Shown piece after piece: positions 31,578-47,000 of a DNA stretch of 64,000 nucleotides. The notes under the pieces were generated by a model that saw only the letters and a list, made by a program, of their open reading frames with translations, searched no databases and was not told the DNA's origin. The stretch's first letter is position 1. Each line of letters starts with the position of its first letter. This stretch comes from Luscinia megarhynchos (lineage: Eukaryota; Chordata; Aves; Passeriformes; Turdidae): positions 39,001,889-39,065,888 of the forward strand of contig CM067592.1 in the NCBI GenBank assembly GCA_034336665.1, written 5' to 3'. The position numbers and the translations under genes are program-made.

Positions 31578-34500
31578 AATTTGTTTAATAGCATTTATAT
31601 TCTAAATTTCTAATTTCTAAATAAGAGAAAAATTATCTTCCATACCTTTTGCCAGTCTGTAGACATTGAAAAGGACACGTAAAACTATCCAGACTTCCAC
31701 TATGAAATAAGCAGGAAAACTTCACTGCCATGAAGCTGGGTTTTTTGGTGATTGTTTCATTGTTGTTTTGGTTGGTTGGCTTTGTGGTCTTTTTGGGTTT
31801 GCTTGTTTGTCTGTTTCTAAATTTGGCTTGATTCATGTAACTCAAGCAGGTTCTTAAGAAACATCAAATCTCATAATGCTAAAAATATCCTCAGAGGCAA
31901 ATTTCTAAAATTTTATTACCATAAACTTGACACATGGTTAATTTAGTTTCTGCATAACTTGGTGCTAAATTTTCATTACCTCAGGGAGAAATCCATCAGT
32001 GGAGAGCCAAGGGAATAAATACTGGTTTCTTTCACCAGGTGCTACTGCAAATAAAAGGAAGGTCTTTGGGAGTAAATGCAGATACAATACAATCAGAGCA
32101 ACATGAAAAGATGAGCCTACAGGGTTCCTTTGGGAAATTTTTTGAAGAGGCATTATGTCAAAATTATTTGACATAATGAAATACAAACAGACTGTACAGG
32201 CAATCTGAAAAGTATTAATCCTTCAGCTTATTGCTGGATTTTCCAGTATGAATGATATTTTTGGGTGGAGGAGGATATTTTTGGATGTGGGAGGACAATA
32301 GTTATAGAGAAGACAAAGATAAGAAGAGAAAAACATCTGAACTGCAAAAATTATTATATAACAGGAATGGCAGAGGCAGGAAAGTATAAGAGGATATTTT
32401 AAATCTAAGAAGTAAAGACAAACTATGATAGTTTGTAATTAGTATGTTTAATACTTATTCAGAGTAGTCTTTACAAATACGTTAATTTACATATATGAAC
32501 ATATTCCTTTTATTTAAGACACAGCTGAGATGGTGCTAAGAGCTCCATTTCTAACATTTATTTATTTCATTATTGATCTAAGAGTTTTCAATGTCAGCTA
32601 TATTTATAGCATATCTGGGAATTGTGGTGGTCAACAACTTTCACCACAAAAAGATGACTGAATGAAGTTTAAAAAAGTAGTTTTTTTCTAAAGGACTGGA
32701 ATATATGGAGAAAAACAGTAGTGAAAGCCGTTGCAATGAATTTCAGGCAGAAAATTGTGTTGTCTGTAATGAAATTCAGACAGCATAGTAGATATAAAAC
32801 ATCAAGGGATGCAACTCTAATAAAAATCTAATTGATTTTAAAACAAATCATCATTTATAATTTATAAAATGAGACTATCAGGCAATAATCAATCTAATAT
32901 TGACAAGTAAGGGAATATAAATTTTTTACATTAGTGTCGTTTTTAAATGTTTAAACAGATGAGGATTTTTTTTTAATGCAAAAACTGTTAAATTTGGGGT
33001 GGAGAGTTTTTTGGGTTTTCTTTTCTAGTTTTGTGAGTCCATATCTTTACATTGCTGTGGCCCAAAGTGATCAATAAACCACAACAGGAAAATTACCACT
33101 CAACCTACTCTAGCTATATTTTCTGATGATTTTGGCATTTGAACTTTTAATGAGAACTATATTCCATTAAGATAAAGTGGGTTAAAGTAACCTAAACTGT
33201 AACTATAAGGAAAAATGAACATAGGAAAACTTTAATCTTCATACTGTGCAGGACAAGTAACATGCAATAGTTTAAAATGTTCTGTAGAATGCACAGACAT
33301 CATACCATTGTTTCATATTATTGTTGAATGCTATTTTTGAGGTTTGGGTAAAAAGGAAGATTATCAGCAATCCTACCAAAAAAGGACAAAATTCTGATTT
33401 AATTCCTCTTATGATGTAAAACTTGCTGTTACCAAGATCAGAAAGATTAATCCTCTCTCTCAAGAGCAGTGAGTTTAGCAGTACAAGTTAAGTACAGAAC
33501 TACTTTCTTTAAAAAATTGAATTAAAGAAACCTTTCTAATTGACTAATTTAATTAAATTAGTTAACTCCCTGTACTTCATCTGCAATATATTCAGAATAG
33601 GCCATAAAAGTTTTTTTACTATTCACAAGTAATGCTGGTTCAATGGAACCGTAGTGCTAACTTCTCTCAATTACTTGATGATAGAGTATTTAGAAAATTC
33701 AAGCCTGTAGATATCAACTGCACTTTATCAATTACTATTCTGTTCTTGCAACTCCACTTACTTCATAGGCGTTTACATTGGAAAGAAAAATTATAAAAAT
33801 TAGACTTACAAAGAAATAGTGGGTGAAGTTTTCCCTTAAAGAGATTTATATAGATTAAAAACTTGATTTCAATGCTGTTGCATCAGACAATCACCTGGAC
33901 GTAAGCTGTCCCTAAAGTTATGAGTTATCTCAGAATTGTTTTGTTATTGCAAAAGGAATTAAACTGAAGAACTTACAAATGCTCTAGCTTTTCACGTTTG
34001 CAGTGACAACAAAATAGTGGTATTTTTCCAGTGCACAAGGAAGTTTATATGAATGTATAGGGCATAAGGCTTCACAAATCTGTGCCATCTGTTCTGATGC
34101 TGAATGTTACAAATCCTGAAACAGCAGTTTTAAAAAGTACACTTTTAGGTAGCAAGGTTACTTCTTTTTTCCTATCAGAAATAAACATGTTTATCTGAAA
34201 GTCATTCTGCAATCCCACATGCAGAGTAAGAGAGCTGTCTGGCATAGAAAATTTTAGATTAAATACCTCAGGTTTGCAGATATAACCTTAATATACATGT
34301 GAGTTTTCTACTGGAACCTTATTTAAGGCTTGCATTGCAAACATTTTCTTTTTTAAACAAAATAACCTTAAAATACAAATAATTTTCCCTAGGACACACA
34401 CTATAGTGTAGTATATCATCTGACAAAATAAACAAGAAGTATCAGAGGTTTCCCTATAGAATTCCAGGGACAAACCGGAATCCTGATACATGATATAATG

Positions 34501-34998
34501 CACAAACAAAATCAAAGGCAGGCCACAAAGAGAAAACACAATATAAAACACAGTGCAGAGCAGTTTCCATCTTGACTGCAGTTGAAGAATAGCTGTTGCT
34601 ACAGAGTATATCATTTTTATTGTAGAACTCTTTTAGCACATCTCTGAGGAATATCTTGAACCACTACTCAAGTAGGTCAACAAAAATGAACCGTAACTTG
34701 ATAAAGGTGGCTTTTAGAGATTTAAATTATTTCCATACCATTTAAGTCATTTTCATCATTGTAATTGTAACTGTCAGGAGCCCAATTAATTCATATATTG
34801 AAGTCACCGCTCTTTGGTATACCTGCCCAAGACTGAGATATTACACCCGTGTGTGAATTGAGAGACTGAAGTGAGCAAGAAATGGGAAAATCAGCTTTTC
34901 ATTTCTAGGTGACAGTTTAAATTCATTCCAACTCAGCAGTGATTGAATAACGCAGACAAAGATTGCATGTTGATCTGTGGAAGATTTTGTTAATCTTA
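31578..34998. other. AT-rich non-coding stretch up to the hairpin centre
   Basis: No exon, RNA gene or clear mobile element is seen. A T/G-rich low-complexity patch lies at 31738-31820. This is the innermost part of the left arm of the inverted repeat; its reverse complement can be followed at about 35033-37600. Confidence 0.6.
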
Positions 34999-35032
34999 AT
35001 CCAGTTTCTAGACAAAAAGTTCAGCATTTACT
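34999..35032. other. Spacer (loop) between the two arms of the inverted repeat
   Basis: About 34 bases around AGTTTCTAGACAAAAAGTTC that do not pair with either arm; edges are uncertain by some ten bases. On the left, GATTGCATG...AAGATTTTGTTAATCTT is the last recognisable arm sequence. On the right, GATTAAC and GCGTTGTTCAGTCAT begin the noisy complement. I see no match to the commonly known hairpin adapter of single-molecule libraries. Confidence 0.6.
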
Positions 35033-38000
35033 GATAGATTAACGTACTTGCGTTGTTCAGTCATAACGAGGTTGAAATAATTTAGAAATAACATTTTTCC
35101 CCATTTCTTCTTCTTCAATCTCAATACACCTACGTCAATATCTCGGTCTTGAGCAGGCCTGACTCAATGCTAACAATTGGTGGGCTCTGATACAATGAAA
35201 ATGTTTTAAATAATGGAAGCTAATTAAATGCTAAAGCTCACCTTTATCAATGCCGGTTTTCAATCAGTGGTTCAAAGATCTTCACTCGAAGATAACTAAG
35301 GACTACCTGGCAAAAATGATGCTCTGTAACTATTCTTCTTTGCAGTCAGAACAAACTGCTCTACACTGTGACATATTGTGTTTTTCTTTATTGACCTGCC
35401 CCAATTTTGTTTGTGCGTCGCCAATAATTCTATGAGGGAAGCCTCTGTTTATTTTGATAAGATGATATACACTAAGGAATGATAATCTATTTGTATTTTC
35501 AAAAGATTGTTCAAAAGAAATGTTTGCAATACCAGCAATAATAAGGTTCCAGTAGAAAAAACTTTCATGTATATTAGTTATATCTCTGAAGCCTGGTGTT
35601 GGTACAAAATTTTTCTATGCCGAACAACTCTTATGAATTATGAAATGACTTTCGAATTCAAGCATGTTTATTTCTGATAGAGAAAAATGACTGCTAACAC
35701 CTAAAAAGTATTACTTTTAAAACTGCTGCAACGATCTGGCTGATGGCACGAACTGACTATACGATCATAAACTTTCAACGTACACTGGAAAAATACCGCT
35801 ATTTTGTTGTCTTTCTGGCGTCAGCAGAGCATTGTGGTTGCTCGGTTGATTCCTTTTGCAATAACAAAACAATTCTAATAACTGGGCAATACGTCGAATT
35901 GTTATTCTGATGCGGCTTGCTCGAAGTTTTTAATCTATATAATCTTCTTTGAAAACTTCACCCACTAGCCTAACAATAGTCTAATTTTTATAATTTTCTT
36001 TCAATAATAACCTATGGTAAAGTATTGATCGAAATTATTCACGGGCTTGGTACAAATGCTCAATCGTCAGTATTGAAGGATGTGAACCAGCATTGCGATA
36101 AAAACGTAAACATTCTATTATATTGCAGATGAGAAGATACGAGGAGTTAACTAATTTGGTGGAAATTGATCGATTCGGTACAAGAAAACAGTTCTGTGCT
36201 TAACTGTGCTGCTAAACTCATAGCATTATTATTGGCTGGCGGTTACATCATGTAAATCGGGGTACCGTCCTTTTATTGGGATTACTGACAATCTCATCGA
36301 AATAACATTCAGCTAATAATATGAACAATGTTAATCTGTGCATTCTGCAAGCTTGCGTGATGGTCAAAGGATTTTCTATGGATGCATTTTTTCCTTATCG
36401 TGATTGCTTAACCACTTTGTCTTAATGAATATGGACTATGGTAAAATGCCAAAATCATCAGTACTTCAGCTTTAGGCAGGTTGATATTATTTCTGTTGTG
36501 TTATTGATCGCTTTGAACTACGGCAATGTAGATATGGACTCTAAACTAGAAAGGCAAAACTACTCACTTTAAACGGTTTTGATATAAATATGTTTAAACA
36601 TTTAAAGGCGACGCTAATAACAATTTATGTTCCCTTGCTGTCGGCTCAGTAGATTGATTATTGCCTGATAATCTCATTTTATAAATTATAAATGATGATT
36701 TTGTTCGTCAATTGAATTTTTATTGAAGTTGAAATCTGATGTTTTATATCTACAATAACTGTCTGTTCATTACGAATTGGCATTTCTTGCCTGTCAAACT
36801 TTCTCTCCATATATTCCGGTCGCTGAAAAACTGCTTTTAAGCTTCATTCAGTCATCTTTTATTGATTGAGGATTGATTGACCCTGGCCCCAGGTAACAAC
36901 TATAAATGCGGCTGACGTGCTCTTTAGATCAATAATGAGCGATAAATGTTAGAGAATGGGCTCTTGGCACCATCTCGCTTTAACGAATATATTCATATAT
37001 GTAGGTAGTGTTTGTTTCGAATGAAGTATTAGGCATACTATTTTAAACTGTCATGGTTTATTTCTTCTTAGATTTCAATCTCTTATACTTTCACCATTCC
37101 TGTTATATAATAATTTTTGCGGTTCAATAACATCTTGTCTTCTCTATAACTGACCCGATGCTCCCCTCATATCACTCGCCCACAAAAATATCGTTATACT
37201 GAAAATCAACAATAACTGGTTCTTTCCTGTTTTATCTGTTTGTATTCATTATGTCCGGAAATGGTGTAATGCCTCTTTCAACTTTGAAAGTACAGCCAGG
37301 CTCATCTGATGCCATTGTATCGACCTCCCAAAGACGCTCGCTTTTTTGATGCGGTAACACCTGATAACCGGTATTTATTCCTTGTCCATGACAATTAATG
37401 GTAGCACCAATTATCACGAAACTAAATTAACCGTGTCAATAAGTACGAGAATTGCTGATTATTTTTAGCATTAACAATTTATAGCAGAACACTAGCGGTG
37501 CGAATCAGCCTTTAGAAACGAACTGAAGCTGCTGAAACTTAGCACAAAATGGCCAGCAAGCAACAATGAAGGCTGTCACCAAACTTCGGCTTCATGTTGA
37601 TATTTCATGGTGGAGAAGTCTGGATGATTTTTAGATGATGCTTTCAATGATACGAACGGAAGATAATTTTCTCTTATTTAGAAATTGAAATTTAGGGCTC
37701 ATAAATGTATTAATAATTTCTGGAAGTCTGCAGATAACCTGAGTTGAAGGTTATATCATTGGAATCAATTTCTGTTACCGATCTGACATCTTTGACTAAT
37801 TTAATACTATTAGCATTCATAATTTATTATAATGACGAAAATATTCGAATTCTGAAAAAAGACCTGCGCGGCATTCTTGACGAAACAAGTTAAAGAAGTT
37901 TGTTAATTATTGCATTTTACGACGAATACGTTAAGGTTTTTAACAAGGAGCTTAATACTGATACGAAATTATGAGATAAAACTCTCAAATGGTGATGAAG

Positions 38001-41000
38001 AACTCTAAGCCATCGTTTCACGTACGGCAACATGGCATTATTTTATATTCATCTACGATTTTCTATCGATATTCATGTGCGTTCTGCGTACGATGATACG
38101 TAATTATTCGACTGTTGTTTATTATATTGGTCATGTACATGCAAGAACCATGGAATGTGCTGGCGGAAGGGACTGTAAATATCGTCGGCTAACGATCTTG
38201 CCGTGAACGAATACGACGCTTGAAACCGGCGCTTGACTTCGAAGATGAACGTCACGGCTTCGTAACTATTTGTTTCGATGCCACGAAAAATGATTTCAGG
38301 TAATGCTTACAATCTTCTTCTTCGGTTTAGGCTGTTCTGTCTTCTATCGCTGATGCCCTGTGGCCTGGTCTGTCCATGTTTCTCGTGAGCCTGGAGAACC
38401 TCTAGCTATTTCGGGCTGAACGGCAACTCTCTCGACTTCATCTTCGTGAACATGCTGACCTCGGTGTCACCTATAAGGCGTGGTGGCAGCTATTGAAGTT
38501 ATGTTATGAGATAATAAAATGGTGAGCAGGCTTTCTTGAAAAAGCATGTCGGATCTTCGATAACAAAGTTTCTATATTTTTTGATCTTAAGTTATCGATT
38601 ATTTGCATTGTTAAAGTGTCTTACTGATGATTGATATATTGTTTGCTGATTCACCGAAGGGTAAACCCAAACAACAGGCTCATGAGATATTGCCAGTTTT
38701 GCGGTGATTCTGGCTGGAACATCACAGATTCACCGTGCAAATATGTGTTCTTTGACGTTTCGTGTTGATGAAACGACTCTATGATGACCGTTACGTCTGT
38801 GGCTTTGGCAATAGTTGACCGGTTTTCTCCTGATTTGAATCCGGAAGCTTTAATTGAACCGGTAAACTAGATATAGTTGAAGAATTGAAGTGATTGTTGA
38901 TTTCATTTATTAACCATGTTTTATTTGGTCTTTATTCAGCTTTAATTAGCGAAGTTAAATAGATTTCTATACGAACATTAAGTTGAATATGCTGAAAACA
39001 AACGGTCATCTTTCGCCCATCCTTTATTTCATGCTGTTTGAAGTTGTAATGTCCGTTGCGAATGCGAAATACTTCGAGTGCGGTGAACATTGAAGTAACG
39101 CGGTAGTTCGGTCGTTTGCGTTTGCGAAAGAGTGCTAGGTATTTAATGTCGAAGCTGGCACCTATTGAAGTTGAGAACATCAAACATGCATATCGAGGAA
39201 AATGGTGAATAATTGGCTATACTTTTATGCGTTTTAGTAATATGCCAGTATCTTGGAGTTAATAATACCGTTTCTTGATGTTTACTATCTGTATTAGCCT
39301 GGCTGCCGCAATAAATCAGAATTCTTCTCATTTTCCTGTTGTAAATGGCATTTTAAATGAAGGTGATAAATTTGAGATAATATCCATTTTTTATTTCAGG
39401 ATCTGTGTAAAATATGGGATCACCGGTTACTGTTAACTGTTTGAACTGCCGTGTCGGCATTCTTTTTTGATAAAGATGTCAAAGCACCCAACCACTTACC
39501 GTATTGATTATTCGAGGTCGCTTATTCATCTGATATTTCTTCCGTCTTCCACCCATGAAATATGAAATTCCTCTGTTTACCTCTCGTACTGATCACCAGA
39601 GGTAGTGTCTCGCCATCGGGGATTTCATCGAATGATACTTTGCGTCTTGAAATGCGAAGAGCAATAATCTGGAAACGAGTGAGTATGCATACTTGTCTCA
39701 TTCTTTCACAACCTGTTGGCAAAACGAAAAGAAAGGAGAGAACAGAACCTGATGACGAACGAATAACAACACTTTTTCTTTCTTTGAGGAGCAGGCGCTG
39801 GAAAAACCCTGGTAACGACTATCGACTTCGTATGGCAGAGGAGATTTGAATGTTGTCCCATCCCAATTGCCATGCGATGAGCAAATGTTATTCTCGAAGC
39901 ATTCTAAAGAAGTATGATAACGGTAAGCAACTATCTTAATTTGTATTTCTATGCTTCTGTTTTGCAGAGGCAATTCATGATGAAAAAATTGTTAATGTTC
40001 AGTGGTTTGAAGCTGAAGTTGATTAACGGCGTTACGAGCTCTCATAAAATCTATCTCATCTGTGCTTCGAGTATCACGGAGTTCATATTCAATGTCATTG
40101 CGAAATTAACTAAAGATAACGTTATTTCCATAGTATGCGCATATTTGAAAGACTCCTTCGGTGAGGCCGAGCTATTTCAATGAAGCACTGTGCTGAAATG
40201 CTGTTGCTAATGCGAACGCTTAATCGTAAATGCTGTTTTGAGCCCCGGTAGCGTAACCATTTTGGTGAAATCATGCAACAGCCAGAAGCACCAAAACGGT
40301 AGAGAAAATTGGCATGTTCTTTGAACAACATGAAGCAATTATGTTTGTCTCTTTACCGAAGGTGGAAATGTTTTTGCGTAATGTATGAAATGGTTAAGCT
40401 ATTGATCTGTTCCTGAAGTCTTGTGTTGCCATTTAATTTACTATGCGATATGATCTCAGTACTTCTTAAAAATGTAAATATATATATGTATATATGAAAT
40501 AAAGGCAAATGAAAATGACTACTGAATGGTTATGACGGCTTTGACTGAATTTAGCATATGTTGCATGTAAAGATAACATTGATTGGTGAAATACTATCTT
40601 CTGGCTTCGTGCTAATGTGCGCAGCCAAGTCACGATTACCTTTCCTCCAGACACCAATGATTTCGTAAAATGACGACTGACAGTCTTTCAAACACCTGAG
40701 CTCATTTATGATATCGGCTTATGGAGACAAGGTGAAGTCTTTATATTATGAAGGGGAATTTGTATGAGGACGGGGAACTTCACTGTGATGTGTTGTTCGA
40801 TTTTTCGGTGCGGGTGACGAATTGCTGAAATAGAACGAATTCGAAGGTATCGTGATAAAGACGACATGAAGATGAAGGATAATGTGGCTGGTTCGCAAAA
40901 GTATTGAGCGTAGTGTGACTGAAATCTCAATGAAGCGTTCGATACACTACGGCTGCCAACGCCCACTGTAATGACTTCTTTCTGTTTGAAGAATGTTTGA

Positions 41001-44000
41001 CTACCGAACAACAACTGTTCGCTGAACACGTAGTATCGTCTGACTTTACTCCTTGTGAATCTTGCATTGCATTCATTACGGGAAGTATGTATAAGGATGA
41101 CTGAAATGGTGGCATTGTCGCCCAAGGTAAGGTATTTCATATCACCCGGTTTATGTGACTAACTCAAAATATATTGTAGTGCAAATAGCTAGGGGATACT
41201 GGCTATGATGAGAAATAGCGTTACATGTTTTATGTCTTTACAATACAAAATTCGCCGATTCTTTCTAGAGGTATTGTATATCAACTTTGTTTGCATATGT
41301 TTACATCATACTATTAAGTTTGGGATGTTTGGTGAAATCGCATTATTGTATTTTCTGTTGTATATCTGTTAGTTAATATTTATCGTAATATTATATTTGT
41401 TTGAAGACAATTTGTTGTTCTATGAGTGCTGCGTGCATTTGGTTGGTAATGTTGATATTGGAGACGAAGCCTAACGTTTTCATTCCACTAGCGTTATCTT
41501 TCGAAAGCAAAATGTTATTACGAAATCTATATGAAAATATCTGGCATAGAATAGAGGAGACCGGTGTAGTAATGAAGACTTTGTACCAACTTTGTATGTG
41601 GGCTAAGAAGATAAATAAATGTCAAAAGTCATATTTTGTTAGATCCCGAATGCTCAGTGCGATTAACCCTGCTAACAAAGGTAACATTAAAAATAACGAA
41701 AAATCCTCTGTCAGGTAATTTGAATGTGGATGTCTTTGAACAATACGGCTTATCAATTTGACAGATGATTAACGGCAAATGCTTTATACTGGCGTGAACG
41801 AGGAGAAGTTTATGTTGAAGATGTTGATGTGAATGCCGAAAACTCTGAGTTCTTTGAGTGGCGGCTTCTGCAATGATGTCAGGTGCCAATAAGGTACTGT
41901 AAATGCGCTAATATGAAATAGGCTGCGTGGCAAAAATATGTTGTTGTTGACGTTGGCTAGGTGAACTTTATTAATGGAAAGGCACTTACTGTGCTGTGTT
42001 TAATGACCAAAGTTGAATCCCGCTAATGTGATTGAAATTTTTCTTGGGAAATTATTCAATCAGGTCTCAGGTTGTATAAGTTTAATTTGAAAATCATACA
42101 CTCTTTAGCAGTGACAACTAAGCTGACTCATGTTTAAATATGTTGAAATTGCCGAAGTAACGATGGCTATTTTTAGTGACTTTCACAGTTTCCATTCTTA
42201 AACTTTGACTATTCTGTTTGAAAATTCAATAAGCGTAAAGCTGAATGCAATGACTTTTGCGGTGCGTCAGTAGCAAAATTCGGTATTTTTGGTTTACGTT
42301 GACGGCACTTTCCGGAACAAGCGCTTATTAATCAGGCGACTTTTAAAATGAAAATGCAAATAAAGAGTGTTTTAAAGAATAATACCAACGGAAAACAGAT
42401 CTCCGAAAGCACAAACCAGCTTTCTGAAATATGAAGATGAAAATTGAACATAGTCTAGTTTGATGGTATGTAAAGTTCTTCGGTGAATTAGTATCCGTAA
42501 TGGTTACGATGTTGTCATGCGTCTTCAAACTTATGATATTGCATTTCCTTTCATCGACATGTTTTTCTATTTTCATTTCTCACAATAAAGACCAAACTTT
42601 ATCATTTATTAGTATGGAAGCGTGTATCTTTCTCACGTAATTGAATCTTTAACATGCGTCGGTCGGTGCTGCCAGTATGAACCAATGACATAGCTGAGGC
42701 AAGTGTTTTTGCTTAGCGTCAATATTAAATAATAAATCGACGCAATTTAACCAGTAAGGTTTTGAGGTTTTCTTTTCTTTGCTCCATGGTGTACCATTGA
42801 AAAATCACCAACTTTGCGTGGAATTGAGCTATAATTGAATTTTCGGGCTTGTTGTTCGTCACAGAGGAACGAAATGTTTCTGGCTGGTCTGTTTCGGGAT
42901 TTTCTAAGCATCGTCAATTCAACGAGATTTTTGGTGTTGCGCTGGATTGAGAATTCCATTCGCTTTATTTTTGAAAATGCGAAGCAATCAGGCAAACTGA
43001 AGGTCGCTGTTGAAGTGAGAACTTCTGCGGGATTAATTTTTTGTTCTTGGTGTACAACGGAACCCATGCTATTTCTACGATTGATAACATATTCTCGACG
43101 AGGACATTCTGTCGCTTATGGTGGATATTACTGACTTTGGCTTTACGATATTGACCGGAAGGCGGCTGTTGTCTGGCTGCGGTATTCGGTGTGTACTGAC
43201 TCAATGAATTCGCCAGACTTGAACGCAACGACGAGAATATACTGGATGAACTTGGTCTCTTACACTGCTTTGCACAGCTTCTGTTGGTTACTATGTCGGG
43301 GTTAGTTTTGCTGGGCTGATATCGGGCTGAAGCTGCAGAATCTCACAGATTCTAGCGGTTGAGTTTGACTGAAAGTGAACAGAGGTTATGGCGGGACAAA
43401 ATGAAATTGACTTTTATTGCGGTCGGTGACATATGTCGACCTCGGGAGAACATTTCTCGCTGTCGACGTGATAAAACTTTAGCGGCCAGAACGGAATAAT
43501 CTGGGGTAGGGCGATGAGAACTGCGTCAGTTGATTATTTCAATACGTGTGCGAAGCATATAGCGCCGAAACGGTCAGAGCCTGGAGAAAAGAACAGCAGC
43601 TGGGCGGCGGCGCTGATATGCAGGAACTGGTGACGTCTTTGTAAATGCTAAGCGTTTCTTGGTTTTGTTTCTAAAGCTTTGAAAGCATGTGGCGGGCTTG
43701 TCTGCGGCAACTTTACCTCTGTTGACAAGGAAAAAGCTTTACGAAATTCGTGGCGTTATTACAAAATTAGTAAGATTATTATGATTTTTTGGGGAAATTG
43801 GTGTTAAGATATTCTGTTCTTCTGCATAGTGGTATACAATGGCATTCATGCGACGTAATGAAGCTGGAACTGAGTTGGTTACAACGTCGCTTTTGCGAAT
43901 GAATGTTTTCTTCTTGTTTTCAATGACTTTTCATTTTACTTTTCTGATTCTGTTCTGTTACGCAATGCCGAATGATATATTTCTACTGTTGCCGGGAACA

Positions 44001-47000
44001 CTAAATCTGAATCTTTTAACGGCTTAGGCACTCGAACGCCCAAACTTAATCCGAAATGGAAAGATTTGATAGATGATGTCGTCTATTTGCTGAAGGGGAA
44101 GCTTTGGCATACAGAGGAGTCATGTTATTGCTATACTATTGCATTTGTTTCTTTCTCTTTAAATAAAGGCAGAGACCGTGGGGTGGTGTTGACATCACTT
44201 TGTCCCATCAGTCATGCCGGCAACATGGTAATAGGCATATAAACTCATGAATTATTTGTGTTAACTACTTTCATGGTCTTCGGCTGTAAACGAAACAACA
44301 AGGTAGAAGCGCAAACAATGCGTTATCGGCTTGTCATTCGGCTCTAATTAACTGATGCAGAACTGACCCGCGTGACGGACCGTGCCTCTCGGTTTTCTTT
44401 CGACAATTCATCATAACTGGCAGCGGCATGATTCTTAGTTACGGTCTGTGTGCACATTAACAATACGATCGATACGGGCTATGAACTTCTGGTACTGAAC
44501 GTGACAACTTTCGCTTTACTACAACAAAGATGAAGACAGGCGAACGAAGATGACTAACGTGCATTACTGCGATACTGTCATGAGACGAACTCGCGGCGGA
44601 CAGAAGCGAATGGTCGCACGGGCTTTAATACTTTCTTGAGTATGCTGAAACGAGTCTGAGAGAAAGATGCGAAGGCACGGTTTGGCGTTTTTTAATGGTT
44701 TTGGGGCCGGTTTTGTTTACGATTTGGAACTTTTGGGCGGATTTCGTTGAATAAAAATTAATAGTCGGATTTGAAATTGCATGATAGATACAATGATAGT
44801 AACAAATTAATGTTTTAATGTGTTTCTTCGTTGAGTTTCTTATTTCGTGCGCAGAAGATGTTTGTATTTAAATAAATTTACTGGCTGTCCTTTATAATGC
44901 TGGAAATCTTCCTGAGCTATTGATTTTAAAATGGACTCAACGAATATTGGCATTAATATTTTAAATACAATATTGGTATGATTCGACTGAAAAGGTAAAT
45001 CTTTTACTTTCGAATCATTTGGTACGATTGTTTGACTGGTATTTCTGACGCATCTAAAATGACTGCAATGATACCGTAAACAAATGTATTTCTGTTCTCA
45101 TTTGACCCTTCTGATGCAAGCGTCAGTACTGAAGCATTCTTCTTCTATATTACGATCGTTATTCAATGATGACAAAAGGTTTGAGAACAAACATTCTGAA
45201 GATGCCTGATAGACACGGAGTCCGCTACGACGAGTGATTCATAGCTTTAACATGAGTTGAAGTAAAGGGATATGCGTGACTCGAATTCTACCAGCCAAGC
45301 AGATTAGATCTCCGGAATATAGCTTGAAAATCTTTCTTGAAGGCGACTTCCTACTGTTTGAATTGATTTACTCGGTATCGGGTGGTAAAGCTGATGGTGT
45401 TTCGCCATTTCCCCAATTCGAACGATATTGAACATATTGCTCGGCTATTATTGGCTGTTGCTATCTGGGTACGGCTTATCTCAGTTCTCGAAATCGCTTC
45501 ATGATGATCTGGCTTCGTGTGATCTTTTAATATTGAACTGATTTGTTTCGGAACGACGCTTTCATGGAAATAAGAATGGAGTTTCTGCTGTGGCACACTT
45601 ATCAAGGAAGGAATGGCTGTTATCAATGACGAAAATGTTTTAAACTTTGAAGTGCCTGTCGGGGCAGATAATGACAATCTTCTTATTATTTCTTTTGCTT
45701 ATCTGTAAACTATGTTAACGCATGAAGGCCTTAACGTCATAATGATGGTGAAGTTAAGCTATTGATAGCGCCATGTTGATTTGCAAAGTGAAAAGAAGCA
45801 CTTCGTGGGGCTGCAATCGGTACATGTTTATAAGGGAATAGTTTGCAAGCCCGTACTCTGCAACTTTATGTCATGATTGGCGGAGGTATTGGACAATTTT
45901 GTGTTTCAGCAGTCATTGATCCACTGAAGTTTATGGTAAAGTGAACAAACCCACCGCTGGGATTCAGAACTAGATGTTTTAGGGCTTCATCTCGGTTTGA
46001 AGCTCGGATAAATCTGTTCAAATCATCGATTTCTCGAAGATCTTCAAGGTACTTTTCCAGATGCTGAAAGTAGGCCGATGATGAACTTTGCAAAAGTGGC
46101 AACTTATTCTGACCATTCTGCGGCACCATGCCAAAGTTAGATATTGCGGTGTGAATCCTTCAGGTTGAAGCGAAGCGTGGTGTCTAACACTCTTTCTTTT
46201 GGTTATTGCGGAGTTTCCATACGTCAAAATGATCTGGGGGTACTTTGAATAAATCTCGTGCGACTGGCAAAAGGGCGAACAATAATTTATGGGCCAAGTT
46301 CCGCAGGCAATGGCTACGTAAAATAAAGGCTTCAACTACTCGGTTATTTTCTTTCTGCTGTACTGTTCTCCATCCCAATTTTGATTTAAAACTGGCTTCA
46401 TTCCGCTTTCTGGAGATTATTTTCTAACTATTCCCACATGATCTCTTTGTATCAAAGCTAATTAAATAAATTAATTTCAGACTATAGCCGAGCAAGAATA
46501 TGAATGACCGCCATATAAGTCATTTGATCATGTTTTCGGTGTCATCACAAATATTTTCATTTCGGCATTTCGCCAGTTGATTCGTATTCGAAGTGAATGA
46601 TAAGCGGCGAATTGTGATTGATTACAAGTTTGTTGCTGGCGGGCCTCGCTAGAAATACCGGAGTGAAATTTCGTTGATTTTCATTTAATATGAATTGACT
46701 TTTAATATAAAGAAGGCATCGCTTCTTTCCGTATTCAACTGCATCCGGAAACCCGGTTATTATTGAAAGTGTTAATCTTAATTCTTGCGGTGAACTTTAC
46801 GACATTTCGCTTCGGTCTGGAGTACAGCGACTGAATAATACGCATACACAACTAAACGTTTCTTTATAAACTAGAGATCGGCATCTGGAAATTACCACTT
46901 TATGTTGATGGCCTCTGAAGGACATAGTTAATGATGATAATGTATGAGAACTATTCCCATTGCCGTAATGAATCGATTTCTGATAAGTTGAAAAACCATA

